This document shows, piece by piece, positions 17,500-25,741 of a stretch of 37,943 nt of DNA. Under the pieces are notes generated by a model, which was not told where the DNA came from, did no database searches, and saw nothing but the letters and a program-made list of their open reading frames with translations. The stretch is from NCBI GenBank assembly GCA_036652735.1, contig JAVVVI010000024.1, forward strand, positions 1 to 37,943. Reading direction: 5' to 3'. The position numbers and the translations under genes were made by a program. Origin of the DNA: JAGOGN01 sp036652735. Its GTDB lineage: Bacteria; Bacillota; Clostridia; Lachnospirales; Lachnospiraceae. How positions within the stretch are numbered: position 1 is the first letter of the stretch; each line of letters begins with the position of its first letter.

Positions 17500-18815
17500 T
17501 GCTAGAGACACTCCGTAATGCATTTAAAATCAAAGAGATTAGAAATCGTCTTCTTTATACATTTGGAATGCTGGTTGTCATCAGAATAGGATCTTTATTA
17601 CCATTACCGGGCGTAAATGCAGAGATGATTGCAAGCTGGTTTGCAAATAACTCCGGTGACGCAATGAGCTTTTTTAACGCGATTACCGGTGGATCCTTTT
17701 TACAGATGTCAGTATTTGCATTAAGTATTACACCATATATCACATCCTCTATTATTATGCAGTTGCTGACAATTGCAATTCCAAAATTAGCAGAGATGCA
17801 AAAAGATGGTGAAGACGGAAGAAAGAAAATTGCTTCCATCACCCGATACGTCACAGTAGCACTCGCTTTGATTGAATCCGTTGCTATGGCAATTGGATTC
17901 GGCAGAGCAGGATATTTGGATGTATTTAACGCACTTAGTGTTACTACAATTGTAGCTTCACTAACAGCAGGATCCGCAGTTCTTATGTGGGTTGGTGAAA
18001 GAATCACGGAAAAAGGTGTTGGTAACGGTATCTCTATCGTACTTATTATTAACATTATTTCACGTATGCCAAGTGACCTTATGACACTCTGGACACAGTT
18101 TGTAGCCGGAAAGAACATAGGAAATGCGGCTCTGGCAATTGTTATCATTGTTGCTGTTATTGTATTAACAGTAGTGTTGGTTGTTCTTCTTCAGAATGCT
18201 GAGCGGAGAATACCTGTGCAATATGCTAAGAAAATTCAGGGAAACAAACAGGTTGGCGGACAGTCAACAAATATTCCGCTACGCGTTAACACAGCCGGTG
18301 TTATTCCGGTAATCTTTGCTCAGTCACTACTTTCCACACCGGTGGTAATAGCACAGATTTTGGGTAAAACGGGCGGAACAGGAATCGGAAGTAAGATTTT
18401 AAAAGGACTTTCCCAGTCAAACTGGTGCAATCCTTCACAACCGGTTTATACAATAGGCTTAGTGGTATATATTATTTTAATTGTACTTTTTGCTTATTTT
18501 TATACATCGATTACTTTTAATCCATTGGAAGTAGCGAACAATATGAAAAAACAGGGTGGATTTATACCGGGTATTCGTCCGGGAAAACCAACCAGTGATT
18601 ATTTAACGAAGATCCTAAACTATATCGTATTTATTGGCGCAGTTGGTCTTACAATTGTTGCGGTAATACCGATTTTCTTCAATGGTGTATTTAAGGCAAA
18701 TGTGTCCTTTGGTGGAACGTCCATCATCATCATTGTTGGTGTAGTTATTGAAACCCTAAAGCAGATTGAATCGCAAATGCTGGTTCGTAACTATAAGGGA
18801 TTTTTGAAAGACTGA
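17499..18815 (+). CDS. secY: Protein translocase subunit SecY
   Basis: A 438-residue integral membrane protein with about ten hydrophobic segments, forming the SecYEG channel. Typical features are the plug-region start 'RLLYTFGMLVVIRIGSLLPLPGV', the segment 'GVGNGISIVLIINI' and the cytoplasmic loop 'ANNMKKQGGFIPGIRPGKPT', which contacts SecA and the ribosome. Translation is coupled to rplO. Two strong hairpins follow before adk. Confidence 0.98.
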   Translation: MLETLRNAFKIKEIRNRLLYTFGMLVVIRIGSLLPLPGVNAEMIASWFANNSGDAMSFFNAITGGSFLQMSVFALSITPYITSSIIMQLLTIAIPKLAEMQKDGEDGRKKIASITRYVTVALALIESVAMAIGFGRAGYLDVFNALSVTTIVASLTAGSAVLMWVGERITEKGVGNGISIVLIINIISRMPSDLMTLWTQFVAGKNIGNAALAIVIIVAVIVLTVVLVVLLQNAERRIPVQYAKKIQGNKQVGGQSTNIPLRVNTAGVIPVIFAQSLLSTPVVIAQILGKTGGTGIGSKILKGLSQSNWCNPSQPVYTIGLVVYIILIVLFAYFYTSITFNPLEVANNMKKQGGFIPGIRPGKPTSDYLTKILNYIVFIGAVGLTIVAVIPIFFNGVFKANVSFGGTSIIIIVGVVIETLKQIESQMLVRNYKGFLKD

Positions 18816-18834
18816 TTACTATAGTTGCTGCAGG

Positions 18835-18901
18835 CTTGGGGTAAGCCCCAAGTCTGTGTGTGATTCATGACAATAGAAAGTTCGCAAAGCGTACTTTCTA
18901 T
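18835..18901 (+). promoter_or_regulatory. Paired hairpins in the secY-adk gap
   Basis: Hairpin 1 is cttgggg (18835-18841) with ccccaag (18846-18852), loop taag. Hairpin 2 is atagaaagt (18873-18881) with actttctat (18893-18901), plus an inner cgc/gcg after one mismatch. The 136-nt gap has no gene. Neither stem is followed by a clean T-run, so they more likely attenuate or stabilise than fully terminate. Confidence 0.5.
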
Positions 18902-18963
18902 CGTTGTGTATGTATTTCTGATTTGGCCAAAAGGTTGAAAGCACGTTTACTATGGAGGAAATT

Positions 18964-19608
18964 ATGAAAATAATAATGTTAGGTGCTCCTGGTGCCGGCA
19001 AGGGTACTCAGGCTAAGATGATATCTGATAAATATCATATACCGCATATCTCCACCGGGGATATTTTTCGAGCTAATATAAAGCAAGGCACCGAACTTGG
19101 AAAAAGAGCGAAGAAATTCATTGATGATGGGTTATTAGTTCCGGATGAGCTAGTATTAGATCTGGTTGCAGATCGAATTGCTCAAACAGATTGTAAAGAG
19201 GGATTTGTACTGGATGGATTTCCAAGAACAATACCTCAGGCAGAGAATTTGGATGAGTCATTAAAGAACTTAAACGAAAAAATGGACGTTGCAATTGATG
19301 TGGATGTACCGGATAAAGCGATTGTACACAGAATGTCAGGACGCAGAACATGTATTGAATGTGGAGCGACATATCACATTGAATCAATGCCTACAAAAGT
19401 GGAGGGAATCTGCGACAGGTGTGCAAGTAAGACGGTTTTGCGCAATGACGATAAACCTGAGACGGTACAAAGGCGCTTAGTAGTATATCATGAACAAACA
19501 AAACCATTAATTGATTATTATAAAGAAAAAGGTATTCTCTATTCAGTGGATGGAACAAAGCCGGTAACGGATGTATTTGAGAATATCATGCAGATCTTAG
19601 GAGAATAA
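18964..19608 (+). CDS. adk: Adenylate kinase
   Basis: A 214-residue adenylate kinase (2 ADP = ATP + AMP). P-loop 'GAPGAGKGTQAK' at 7-18, 'STGD' and 'DGFPRT' nucleotide-binding motifs. The LID has a CxxC...CxxC zinc ribbon ('CIECGATYHI ... GICDRCASK'), as in long-form Gram-positive enzymes. I chose ATG 18964, because tggagg at 18953-18958 would otherwise be inside the gene. Confidence 0.98.
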   Translation: MKIIMLGAPGAGKGTQAKMISDKYHIPHISTGDIFRANIKQGTELGKRAKKFIDDGLLVPDELVLDLVADRIAQTDCKEGFVLDGFPRTIPQAENLDESLKNLNEKMDVAIDVDVPDKAIVHRMSGRRTCIECGATYHIESMPTKVEGICDRCASKTVLRNDDKPETVQRRLVVYHEQTKPLIDYYKEKGILYSVDGTKPVTDVFENIMQILGE

Positions 19609-19609
19609 A

Positions 19610-20389
19610 ATGGCAGTAACAGTAAAATCCCAAAGGGAAATCGAACTAATGAGAGCATCCGGAAAAATATTAGCAAAAGTTCATGAGAATTTAGGACATC
19701 AGTTAAAAGCCGGAATGTCAACAATGGATATTGATTGTTTGGGAGATGAAATGATTCGCAGCTACGGATGCATTCCGTCTTTCAAAGACTATAACGGATA
19801 CCCGGCATCTGTATGCGTATCGGTGAATGATGAGGTCGTTCATGGGATTCCAAGTAAGAAAAGGATTCTTAAGGATGGCGATATTGTTAGCCTGGATATG
19901 GGACTTATTTATAAAGGCTATCATTCAGATGCTGCAAGAACCCATGGAATTGGGAACATAAGTGAAGAAGCACAATTATTAATTGATCGAACCAGACAAA
20001 GTTTTTATGAAGGAATCAAATTTGCACAGGACGGGCATCACCTTCATGAAATTTCCAACGCAATAGGAACGTATGCCGAAAGTTTTGGCTATGGCGTAGT
20101 AAGAGATTTAGTGGGACACGGAATCGGAACCAGTATGCATGAGGAACCACAGATACCTAATTTCACACAAATTCGTAGAGGGATCCGCTTACGTGCAGGC
20201 ATGACACTGGCAATTGAACCAATGATAGACATTGGAACGTATGAAGTTGAATGGTTGGATGATGACTGGACAGTAGTTACAGCAGATGGTTCGTTATCTG
20301 CTCATTATGAAAATACTATACTTATTACAGATGGTAAGCCTGAAATTTTCACATTGACAGATGAAGAACTAGAAATGATGAATGTATGA
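19610..20389 (+). CDS. map: Methionine aminopeptidase, type I
   Basis: A 259-residue MetAP that removes initiator Met. Metal ligands are visible in the expected motifs: D in 'VSLDMGLIYKGYHSDAART' (two Asp), H in 'GHGIGTSMHEEPQIPNF', E in 'LAIEPMIDIG' and E in 'HYENTILITD'. One base separates adk from its ATG, so the two are co-translated. Many Lachnospiraceae carry a small KOW-protein gene between map and infA; here infA follows at once. Confidence 0.97.
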   Translation: MAVTVKSQREIELMRASGKILAKVHENLGHQLKAGMSTMDIDCLGDEMIRSYGCIPSFKDYNGYPASVCVSVNDEVVHGIPSKKRILKDGDIVSLDMGLIYKGYHSDAARTHGIGNISEEAQLLIDRTRQSFYEGIKFAQDGHHLHEISNAIGTYAESFGYGVVRDLVGHGIGTSMHEEPQIPNFTQIRRGIRLRAGMTLAIEPMIDIGTYEVEWLDDDWTVVTADGSLSAHYENTILITDGKPEIFTLTDEELEMMNV

Positions 20390-20405
20390 ACCGGGAGGAA
20401 AATTA

Positions 20406-20624
20406 ATGTCAAAGACAGATGTAATTGAAGTTGAAGGAACTGTAGTCGAAAAACTTCCAAATGCCATGTTCCAGGTTGAACTTGAAAATGGACATCAGGT
20501 ATTGGCTCATATCAGTGGTAAACTTCGTATGAACTTTATTCGTATTTTGCCGGGCGACAAGGTAACAATTGAATTATCTCCGTATGATTTATCCAAGGGA
20601 AGAATTATTTGGAGAGATAAATAA
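20406..20624 (+). CDS. infA: Translation initiation factor IF-1
   Basis: A 72-residue single OB-fold protein ('MSKTDVIEVEGTVVEKLPNAMF', 'DKVTIELSPYDLSKGRIIWR'), the exact length of the family. It blocks the A site during initiation. Start at 20406 chosen for the gggagg site; the in-frame ATG at 20382 lies inside map. Confidence 0.98.
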   Translation: MSKTDVIEVEGTVVEKLPNAMFQVELENGHQVLAHISGKLRMNFIRILPGDKVTIELSPYDLSKGRIIWRDK

Positions 20625-20642
20625 AAAAGAAATAATTATTTC

Positions 20643-20671
20643 TTGATTTTTATGAAAGCGTGTGGTATGAT
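20643..20671 (+). promoter_or_regulatory. Internal promoter before rpmJ
   Basis: TTGATT (20643-20648), 17-nt spacer, TATGAT (20666-20671). It would give a leader of about 80 nt containing the hairpin gccca/tgggc (20709-20722). Confidence 0.7.
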
Positions 20672-20756
20672 GTTAGACGGACGCTTTTGAAAACAAACCG
20701 ATACGTTTGCCCAATGGTGGGCACGTTAGGGCAGTTTTGGGAAAGGAGGATTTGCT

Positions 20757-20870
20757 GTGAAGGTAAGATCATCAGTTAAACCTATTTGCGAAAAATGCAA
20801 AGTTATTAAGAGAAAAGGAAGCATCAGAGTAATCTGTGAAAATCCAAAGCACAAACAGAGACAGGGCTAA
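20757..20870 (+). CDS. rpmJ: 50S ribosomal protein L36
   Basis: A 37-residue L36 with a GTG start behind aaaggagg. Zinc ligands C11, C14, C27 and H32 mark the C+ (zinc) form. It has its own upstream promoter and a short leader hairpin. L36 stabilises 23S rRNA near the GTPase centre. Confidence 0.97.
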   Translation: MKVRSSVKPICEKCKVIKRKGSIRVICENPKHKQRQG

Positions 20871-21135
20871 GCTTTTGGGCTTGTTTTTGTGCTACCAATC
20901 ATTATGTGCGGCTGCCGAATGTTCTGTATAGAGCTTCGGTTCATAATAAACAGTGACAAAACACTGGTTAGTATACTTTTATACCGAGAGGTATGCTGAC
21001 GCGAAAGAAGGAAAACTTAAAGAAATAGACAACGCACACATTTCAGGCCGGCATGACCGGAGCTGCAGGAAATATTTCTTTTATAAATTAGAATGCATGA
21101 CATTCAAGAATTATAGTATGGAGGTGTAAGCACAC
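20871..21135 (+). promoter_or_regulatory. Gap/leader region before rpsM with several hairpins
   Basis: 265 nt with no gene. Four local stems can be seen: ccgaa/ttcgg (20915-20939), cagtg/cactg (20951-20966), atacc-GAGA-ggtat with a GNRA tetraloop (20981-20994) and ccgg/ccgg (21048-21060). No convincing promoter was found. It may be the alpha-operon leader, where S4 feedback acts in E. coli and Bacillus; this is inference. Confidence 0.4.
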
Positions 21136-21504
21136 ATGGCTCGTATCGCAGGTGTAGATTTACCAAGAGAAAAACGTGTTGAGATCGGTTTGACTTATAT
21201 CTATGGAATTGGAAGAATAAGTTCAAGCAAGATCCTTGAAGAAGCAAAAGTTAGCCCTGACACACGTGTCAGAGACTTAACGGATGAAGAAGTTAAGAGA
21301 ATAAGTGAAGTTATTGATGCTTCTAATACTGTAGAAGGTGATTTAAGGCGTGAAATTGCTTTAAACATTAAGAGATTACAGGAGATTGGATGCTTCCGTG
21401 GTATCCGTCACAGAAAAGGACTCCCTGTTCGTGGACAGAATACAAAGAATAATGCCAGAACAAGAAAAGGTCCTAAGAGAACAGTTGCAAACAAGAAGAA
21501 ATAA
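21136..21504 (+). CDS. rpsM: 30S ribosomal protein S13
   Basis: A 122-residue S13 ('MARIAGVDLPREKRVEIGLTYIYGIG', 'RGIRHRKGLPVRGQ') that bridges to L5 and contacts tRNA. Ribosome binding site tggaggtg. First gene of the alpha cluster. Confidence 0.98.
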   Translation: MARIAGVDLPREKRVEIGLTYIYGIGRISSSKILEEAKVSPDTRVRDLTDEEVKRISEVIDASNTVEGDLRREIALNIKRLQEIGCFRGIRHRKGLPVRGQNTKNNARTRKGPKRTVANKKK

Positions 21505-21531
21505 TATTTGAGAAAGTAGGTTAGTTTAGAT

Positions 21532-21927
21532 ATGGCAAAACAAGTTGCAAAAAAAAGTAATAAACGCCGTGTAAAGAAAAACGTTGAACGAGGACAGGCA
21601 CATATTCAGTCATCTTTTAACAATACAATTGTTACAATTACAGATGCTGAAGGAAATGCATTATCTTGGGCAAGTGCTGGTGGTCTTGGTTTTAGAGGTT
21701 CAAGGAAATCTACTCCTTATGCTGCACAGATGGCAGCTGAGACTGCAACCAAGGCAGCTCTCATACATGGTTTGAAAACAGTAGACGTTATGGTTAAAGG
21801 ACCGGGTTCAGGTAGAGAAGCAGCAATTCGTGCACTTTCTACTTGTGGATTAGAAGTAACAAGTATTAAAGACGTTACTCCAGTGCCACATAATGGATGT
21901 CGTCCACCAAAACGCAGAAGAGTCTAA
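21532..21927 (+). CDS. rpsK: 30S ribosomal protein S11
   Basis: A 131-residue S11 with the platform-binding core ('AHIQSSFNNTIVTITD', 'VKGPGSGREAAIRAL', 'PHNGCRPPKRRRV'). It lacks a strong Shine-Dalgarno (only aaagtagg upstream), unlike its neighbours. Confidence 0.98.
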   Translation: MAKQVAKKSNKRRVKKNVERGQAHIQSSFNNTIVTITDAEGNALSWASAGGLGFRGSRKSTPYAAQMAAETATKAALIHGLKTVDVMVKGPGSGREAAIRALSTCGLEVTSIKDVTPVPHNGCRPPKRRRV

Positions 21928-21945
21928 TTAAGGAGGTGTGCTGAA

Positions 21946-22539
21946 ATGGCAGTAAATAGAGTTCCTGTTCTTAAAAGATGCAGATCCCTTGATTTAGATC
22001 CAATCTTTTTAGGAATTGATAAAAAATCTAGAAGAAATTCTAGCAAAGGTAACAAGAAGTTATCAGAGTACGGACTTCAGTTGAGAGAAAAACAGAAGGC
22101 AAAATTTATATATGGTGTGCTGGAAAAACCATTCCACAACTATTATGTAAGAGCAGATAAAATGAGAGGTATGACAGGTCCAAACTTAATTATTATGCTT
22201 GAGACGAGATTGGATAATGTTATATACCGCATGGGATTAGCCAGAACAAGAAAAGAAGCCAGACAGATTGTAGATCACAAAAATGTATGGGTGAATGGCA
22301 AGACACTTAACATTCCTTCTTACCTTGTAAAAGTTGGCGATGTAATCGAAATCAGAGAGAAATCAAAAGGTTCCGTAAGATACAAAAATATCCTGGAAGC
22401 TACCGGTGGAAAATTAGTTCCTGAGTGGCTGGACGTAGATCAGGAGAATTTAAAAGGAACAGTGAAAGAATTACCATCAAGAGAAGTAATTGACGTTCCT
22501 GTAGATGAAATGCTCATTGTCGAGTTATATTCTAAATAA
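21946..22539 (+). CDS. rpsD: 30S ribosomal protein S4
   Basis: A 197-residue S4 with the S4 RNA-binding domain ('RLDNVIYRMGLARTRKEARQIV'). The N-terminal zinc cysteines of type-Z S4 are absent (only C12 remains), so it is the zinc-free form. S4 is an early 30S assembly protein and alpha-operon repressor in other bacteria. Confidence 0.98.
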   Translation: MAVNRVPVLKRCRSLDLDPIFLGIDKKSRRNSSKGNKKLSEYGLQLREKQKAKFIYGVLEKPFHNYYVRADKMRGMTGPNLIIMLETRLDNVIYRMGLARTRKEARQIVDHKNVWVNGKTLNIPSYLVKVGDVIEIREKSKGSVRYKNILEATGGKLVPEWLDVDQENLKGTVKELPSREVIDVPVDEMLIVELYSK

Positions 22540-22549
22540 TAATACATTT

Positions 22550-22579
22550 TAACAGCATCAATTTATATTGATGCTGTTA
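22550..22579 (+). promoter_or_regulatory. 13-bp perfect hairpin between rpsD and rpoA
   Basis: Segment 22550-22562 is fully complementary to 22567-22579 with the 4-nt loop ttat. The stem contains agcatc/gatgct. The sequence after it (tgtacagcaag) has no T-run, so it does not look like a normal terminator. Confidence 0.65.
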
Positions 22580-22614
22580 TGTACAGCAAGTAATCTAAAA
22601 GGAGGGACTTTGTA

Positions 22615-23574
22615 GTGTTCGATTTTGAAAAACCAAACATTGAGATTGCCGAGATCTCAGAAGACAAACGGTATGGTAGATTTGTTGTAGAGCCTCTTGA
22701 GAGAGGATATGGAACAACCTTAGGTAATTCCTTAAGAAGAATCATGCTTTCATCTTTACCTGGAGCAGCAGTAAGTCAGGTTAAAATTGAAAATGTGTTG
22801 CATGAATTCAGTTCTATTCCGGGCGTAAAAGAAGATGTGACTGAGATTATTATGAACATCAAGAATTTGGCTATAAAAAACACCAGCTCATCCAATGAAC
22901 CGAAGTTTGCATATATTGAATTTGAAGGCGAAGGTGTCGTGACGGCAGCTGATATTCAGGCAGATTCTGAAATTGAAATTATTAATCCGGATCTTGTTAT
23001 TGCAACCTTAAATGGCGGAATGGATTCGAAACTCTATATGGAGCTTCGTATTACAAAAGGACGCGGTTATGTTAGTGCAGATAAGAATAAAGACGAAGAC
23101 ATACCAATTGGGGTAATAGCAATTGACTCAATCTACACACCAGTAGAACGTGTTAATTTGAAAGTAGAAAATACCCGTGTTGGTCAGATGACTGACTTTG
23201 ATAAATTGATTTTAGACGTATTTACCAATGGAGCATTATCACCGGATGACGCAGTCAGCCTGGCAGCAAAGGTACTAAGTGAACACTTAAATCTATTTAT
23301 TGATTTGTCTGAAAATGCAAAAACTGCTGAAGTTATGGTTGAAGCAAAAGAGGATGGTAAGGAAAAAGTTCTGGAAATGAATATTGATGAACTTGAATTG
23401 TCCGTACGTTCCTATAATTGCTTAAAGAGAGCAGGTATTAATACGGTTGAAGAACTTACAGAGAAGACCTCGGAAGATATGATGAAAGTCCGTAACCTGG
23501 GACGCAAGTCATTAGAAGAAGTATTAGGTAAGCTGAAAGAGTTAAACTTACAGCTCAGTCAAGGCGACGAGTAA
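22615..23574 (+). CDS. rpoA: RNA polymerase subunit alpha
   Basis: A 319-residue alpha subunit with a GTG start and aggaggg site. N-terminal assembly domain ('RFVVEPLERGYGTTLGNSLRRIMLSSLPG') and C-terminal domain ('RSYNCLKRAGINTVEELTEKT', 'VRNLGRKSLEEVLGKL') that binds UP elements and activators. Directly follows the rpsD-rpoA hairpin. Confidence 0.99.
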   Translation: MFDFEKPNIEIAEISEDKRYGRFVVEPLERGYGTTLGNSLRRIMLSSLPGAAVSQVKIENVLHEFSSIPGVKEDVTEIIMNIKNLAIKNTSSSNEPKFAYIEFEGEGVVTAADIQADSEIEIINPDLVIATLNGGMDSKLYMELRITKGRGYVSADKNKDEDIPIGVIAIDSIYTPVERVNLKVENTRVGQMTDFDKLILDVFTNGALSPDDAVSLAAKVLSEHLNLFIDLSENAKTAEVMVEAKEDGKEKVLEMNIDELELSVRSYNCLKRAGINTVEELTEKTSEDMMKVRNLGRKSLEEVLGKLKELNLQLSQGDE

Positions 23575-23739
23575 GTTTAGATATTACTTATGGAGCGGGC
23601 ATAGTAAGTCCAAAGGGCTTGTGCCTACCCCCATATCAACAATGCGTTTGCTAGATACTCATATAAAGCAACGCAACACCATGTTTGGCTTCTAAGACCG
23701 AAGAGCATAGCCGAATATTTAAAATGGAGGATTTATAAA
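23575..23739 (+). other. 165-nt gap between rpoA and rplQ with hairpins
   Basis: No gene. A stem gcgtttgct (23644-23652) with agcaacgc (23667-23674, one bulged T) and a G/C-rich stem around 23596-23631 (gggca...tgccta) are visible. No promoter consensus was found. Possibly a leader for rplQ. Confidence 0.4.
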
Positions 23740-24276
23740 ATGGCAGGATATCGTAAATTAGGAAGAACTTCAGACCAGAGAAAAGCATTAATTAGAAACC
23801 AAGTTACAGCATTACTTTACCATGGAAGAATCATTACAACAGAAGCAAAAGCAAAAGAAATTCGTAAAGTTGCAGAAGGCTTAATCGCTATGGCAGTAAA
23901 AGAAAAAGATAATTTTGAAGAAGTTACTGTAAAAGCGAAAGTTGCCCGCAAGGATAAAACAGGCAAGAGAGTAAAAGAAGTTGTAGATGGTAAAAAGGTA
24001 ACAGTATATGATGAAGTTGAGAAAAAGATTAAAAAAGATCTCCCATCTCGTCTTCATGCCAGAAGAGAAATGTTAAAAGTTCTTTACCCTGTAAAGTCTG
24101 TTCCATCAGAGTCAGCAGGAAAAAAGAAAAATACAGTAGATGTAGATTTGGTTGAAAAGTTATTTTCAGAAGTTGCACCTAAATATACTACGCGTAATGG
24201 TGGATACACAAGAATTGTAAAAATCGGACAGCGTAAAGGTGATGGCGCATTAGAAGTATTATTGGAATTAGTATAA
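23740..24276 (+). CDS. rplQ: 50S ribosomal protein L17, enlarged form
   Basis: A 178-residue L17, compared with about 115-130 in most bacteria. The N-terminal 'MAGYRKLGRTSDQRKALIRNQVTALL' and C-terminal 'RNGGYTRIVKIGQRKGDGALEVLLELV' are canonical. A charged insertion spans about residues 54-103 and a smaller one 118-133. The reading frame is unbroken and codon use matches the neighbours, so it is an expansion and not an error. I recall long L17 versions in other Lachnospiraceae. Last gene of the ribosomal cluster, followed by a terminator. Confidence 0.96.
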   Translation: MAGYRKLGRTSDQRKALIRNQVTALLYHGRIITTEAKAKEIRKVAEGLIAMAVKEKDNFEEVTVKAKVARKDKTGKRVKEVVDGKKVTVYDEVEKKIKKDLPSRLHARREMLKVLYPVKSVPSESAGKKKNTVDVDLVEKLFSEVAPKYTTRNGGYTRIVKIGQRKGDGALEVLLELV

Positions 24277-24293
24277 TATAAATAGAAGTAATA

Positions 24294-24323
24294 GAAAAAA
24301 ATCCTGCATGCAGGATTTTTTTT
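24294..24323. terminator. Bidirectional terminator between rplQ and the sensor kinase gene
   Basis: A near-perfect palindrome (aatcctg catg caggatt) is flanked by A-run and T-run, ending both the ribosomal operon and the minus-strand mutS2-regulator-kinase unit. It abuts the kinase stop codon. Confidence 0.9.
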
Positions 24324-25741
24324 TAGCCTAATTCAGATTCAGAAAGACTTAATGTAAAGATAAATTCGGTTCCAACACCTTCGGTACTAATGACATTAAT
24401 GGTTTCTCCGTGAGCCTGAATAATCTCTTTTACAATGGATAAACCGAGGCCGGTTCCTTTTTTATCCTTGCCACGAGAGAGGTCGGACTTATAAAAACGA
24501 TTCCAGATATCGGTAATATTATCCTTTGGAATCCCAATTCCGGTATCTTTTACGGATACAAACAGTTTTTCATTTTTGCAAATAGTTTCCATAATAATAG
24601 TAGAAGAGGGATTGGAGAATTTAATGGCATTGTCTAGTAAGTTATATATGATCTGTTGAATTTTACCCATATCTGCGGACACATACATTTTTTCACCGGA
24701 AAGAATCAATGAAATAGTGATTTCTTTTTCCTGGCAGGGACCTTCACAGGACTGGGCAATGGTGCGTATGGTCTGGTTAATATCAAAATCTGTAATTTCA
24801 AGGAGAGAACCACTGGAGCCACATTTATTTAAATCTAAAAGGCTGTTGGTAAGCTTAGTCAGACGATTCGCTTCCGTTAATATGATATTCAAATATCGTT
24901 CCTGAAGTTGTTCCGGAACCGTTCCATCTAGGATTGCTTCCACATATCCTTTAATGGAAGTGAGTGGGGAACGAAAATCATGGGAGATATTTGCAACAAA
25001 TTTTCGCTGATCCTCCTCAGAAGAACCAAGGCGGGTGGCCATATAATTCAATGTTTTTGCAAGATAACCAATCTCATCATTGGAGGTAATGTTAATGGAA
25101 GGACGAAAATTACCGGTGGAGTATTCAACAGCAACACTGCTGATTTTCTGAATGGGAATATAAACTGTAAAGGTAAAGACCGCAAGCACCAGGAAGGAAA
25201 CAAGGAACAATATTCCAAGGGAGAGATAGGATACATTTAAAATGTGGTTGTTCAGAGAAAGTATCCTGGAAAGGGGCTCATGGATAAAAATATAAGCTTT
25301 CACGGTATAGTTAATGGTAATTGGCGCATAGACACTAATATAATCTTGTTTAAAGTAATTGTAAAAATTACCGGTTTGGTAATAACTGCTTCCAAATGCA
25401 GTAATGTCAAAGTCCTCTATAAATACAGGCGCAGATTCTCCGGAATGCTGGGCAGAGACTAAAAGACGCCCATCGGATCCAACCACCCATATATCAGAGT
25501 CATGAAAAGCGGCAATGCTATTGAGATGGTCCTTTAATGCCTCTGGGGTGAGAAGCTTATTCATAAATTTTGTGCCATAATTTTGTGCAATTTGATTTGC
25601 TTCACGATAGAGGTTCTTTGCTTCTGTTTGCTGTATATTTTTTTTTGTAAAATGAGAAGTAAAGGTTGAAATTAAGATGAAACCGATTACGCCAAATAGG
25701 AGGTAACCGGTCAACATTTTTAAATAAAGGGTTCGTTTCAT
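24323..25741 (-). CDS. Membrane sensor histidine kinase
   Basis: A 472-residue two-component sensor. Membrane helix at about 8-28, extracellular sensor domain about 30-165 (PAS/dCache-like by size), second helix about 170-194, HAMP about 195-245, HisKA with phospho-acceptor H254 ('FVANISHDFRSPLTS'), and HATPase_c with N-box N367/N371, G1 D399-TGIG and G2 'GTGLGLS' at 429-435. The ATG at 25741 overlaps the regulator stop (TAATG on the minus strand), so translation is coupled; an upstream in-frame start at 25774 would lie inside the regulator gene. Last gene of the mutS2 unit. The stimulus is unknown. Confidence 0.9.
   Translation of the reverse strand: MKRTLYLKMLTGYLLFGVIGFILISTFTSHFTKKNIQQTEAKNLYREANQIAQNYGTKFMNKLLTPEALKDHLNSIAAFHDSDIWVVGSDGRLLVSAQHSGESAPVFIEDFDITAFGSSYYQTGNFYNYFKQDYISVYAPITINYTVKAYIFIHEPLSRILSLNNHILNVSYLSLGILFLVSFLVLAVFTFTVYIPIQKISSVAVEYSTGNFRPSINITSNDEIGYLAKTLNYMATRLGSSEEDQRKFVANISHDFRSPLTSIKGYVEAILDGTVPEQLQERYLNIILTEANRLTKLTNSLLDLNKCGSSGSLLEITDFDINQTIRTIAQSCEGPCQEKEITISLILSGEKMYVSADMGKIQQIIYNLLDNAIKFSNPSSTIIMETICKNEKLFVSVKDTGIGIPKDNITDIWNRFYKSDLSRGKDKKGTGLGLSIVKEIIQAHGETINVISTEGVGTEFIFTLSLSESELG

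Noticed and set aside
17555..18148. 197-codon minus-strand open frame inside secY
   Set aside because: It is a shadow of secY in another frame; secY is complete and well conserved.
20972..20977. TATACT as a -10 box for an rpsM promoter
   Set aside because: No acceptable -35 box lies 16-18 nt upstream (aacagt at best), and no TG extension is present.
22550..22579. rpsD-rpoA hairpin as an intrinsic terminator
   Set aside because: No T-run follows on either strand, and rpoA would need its own promoter, which was not found.
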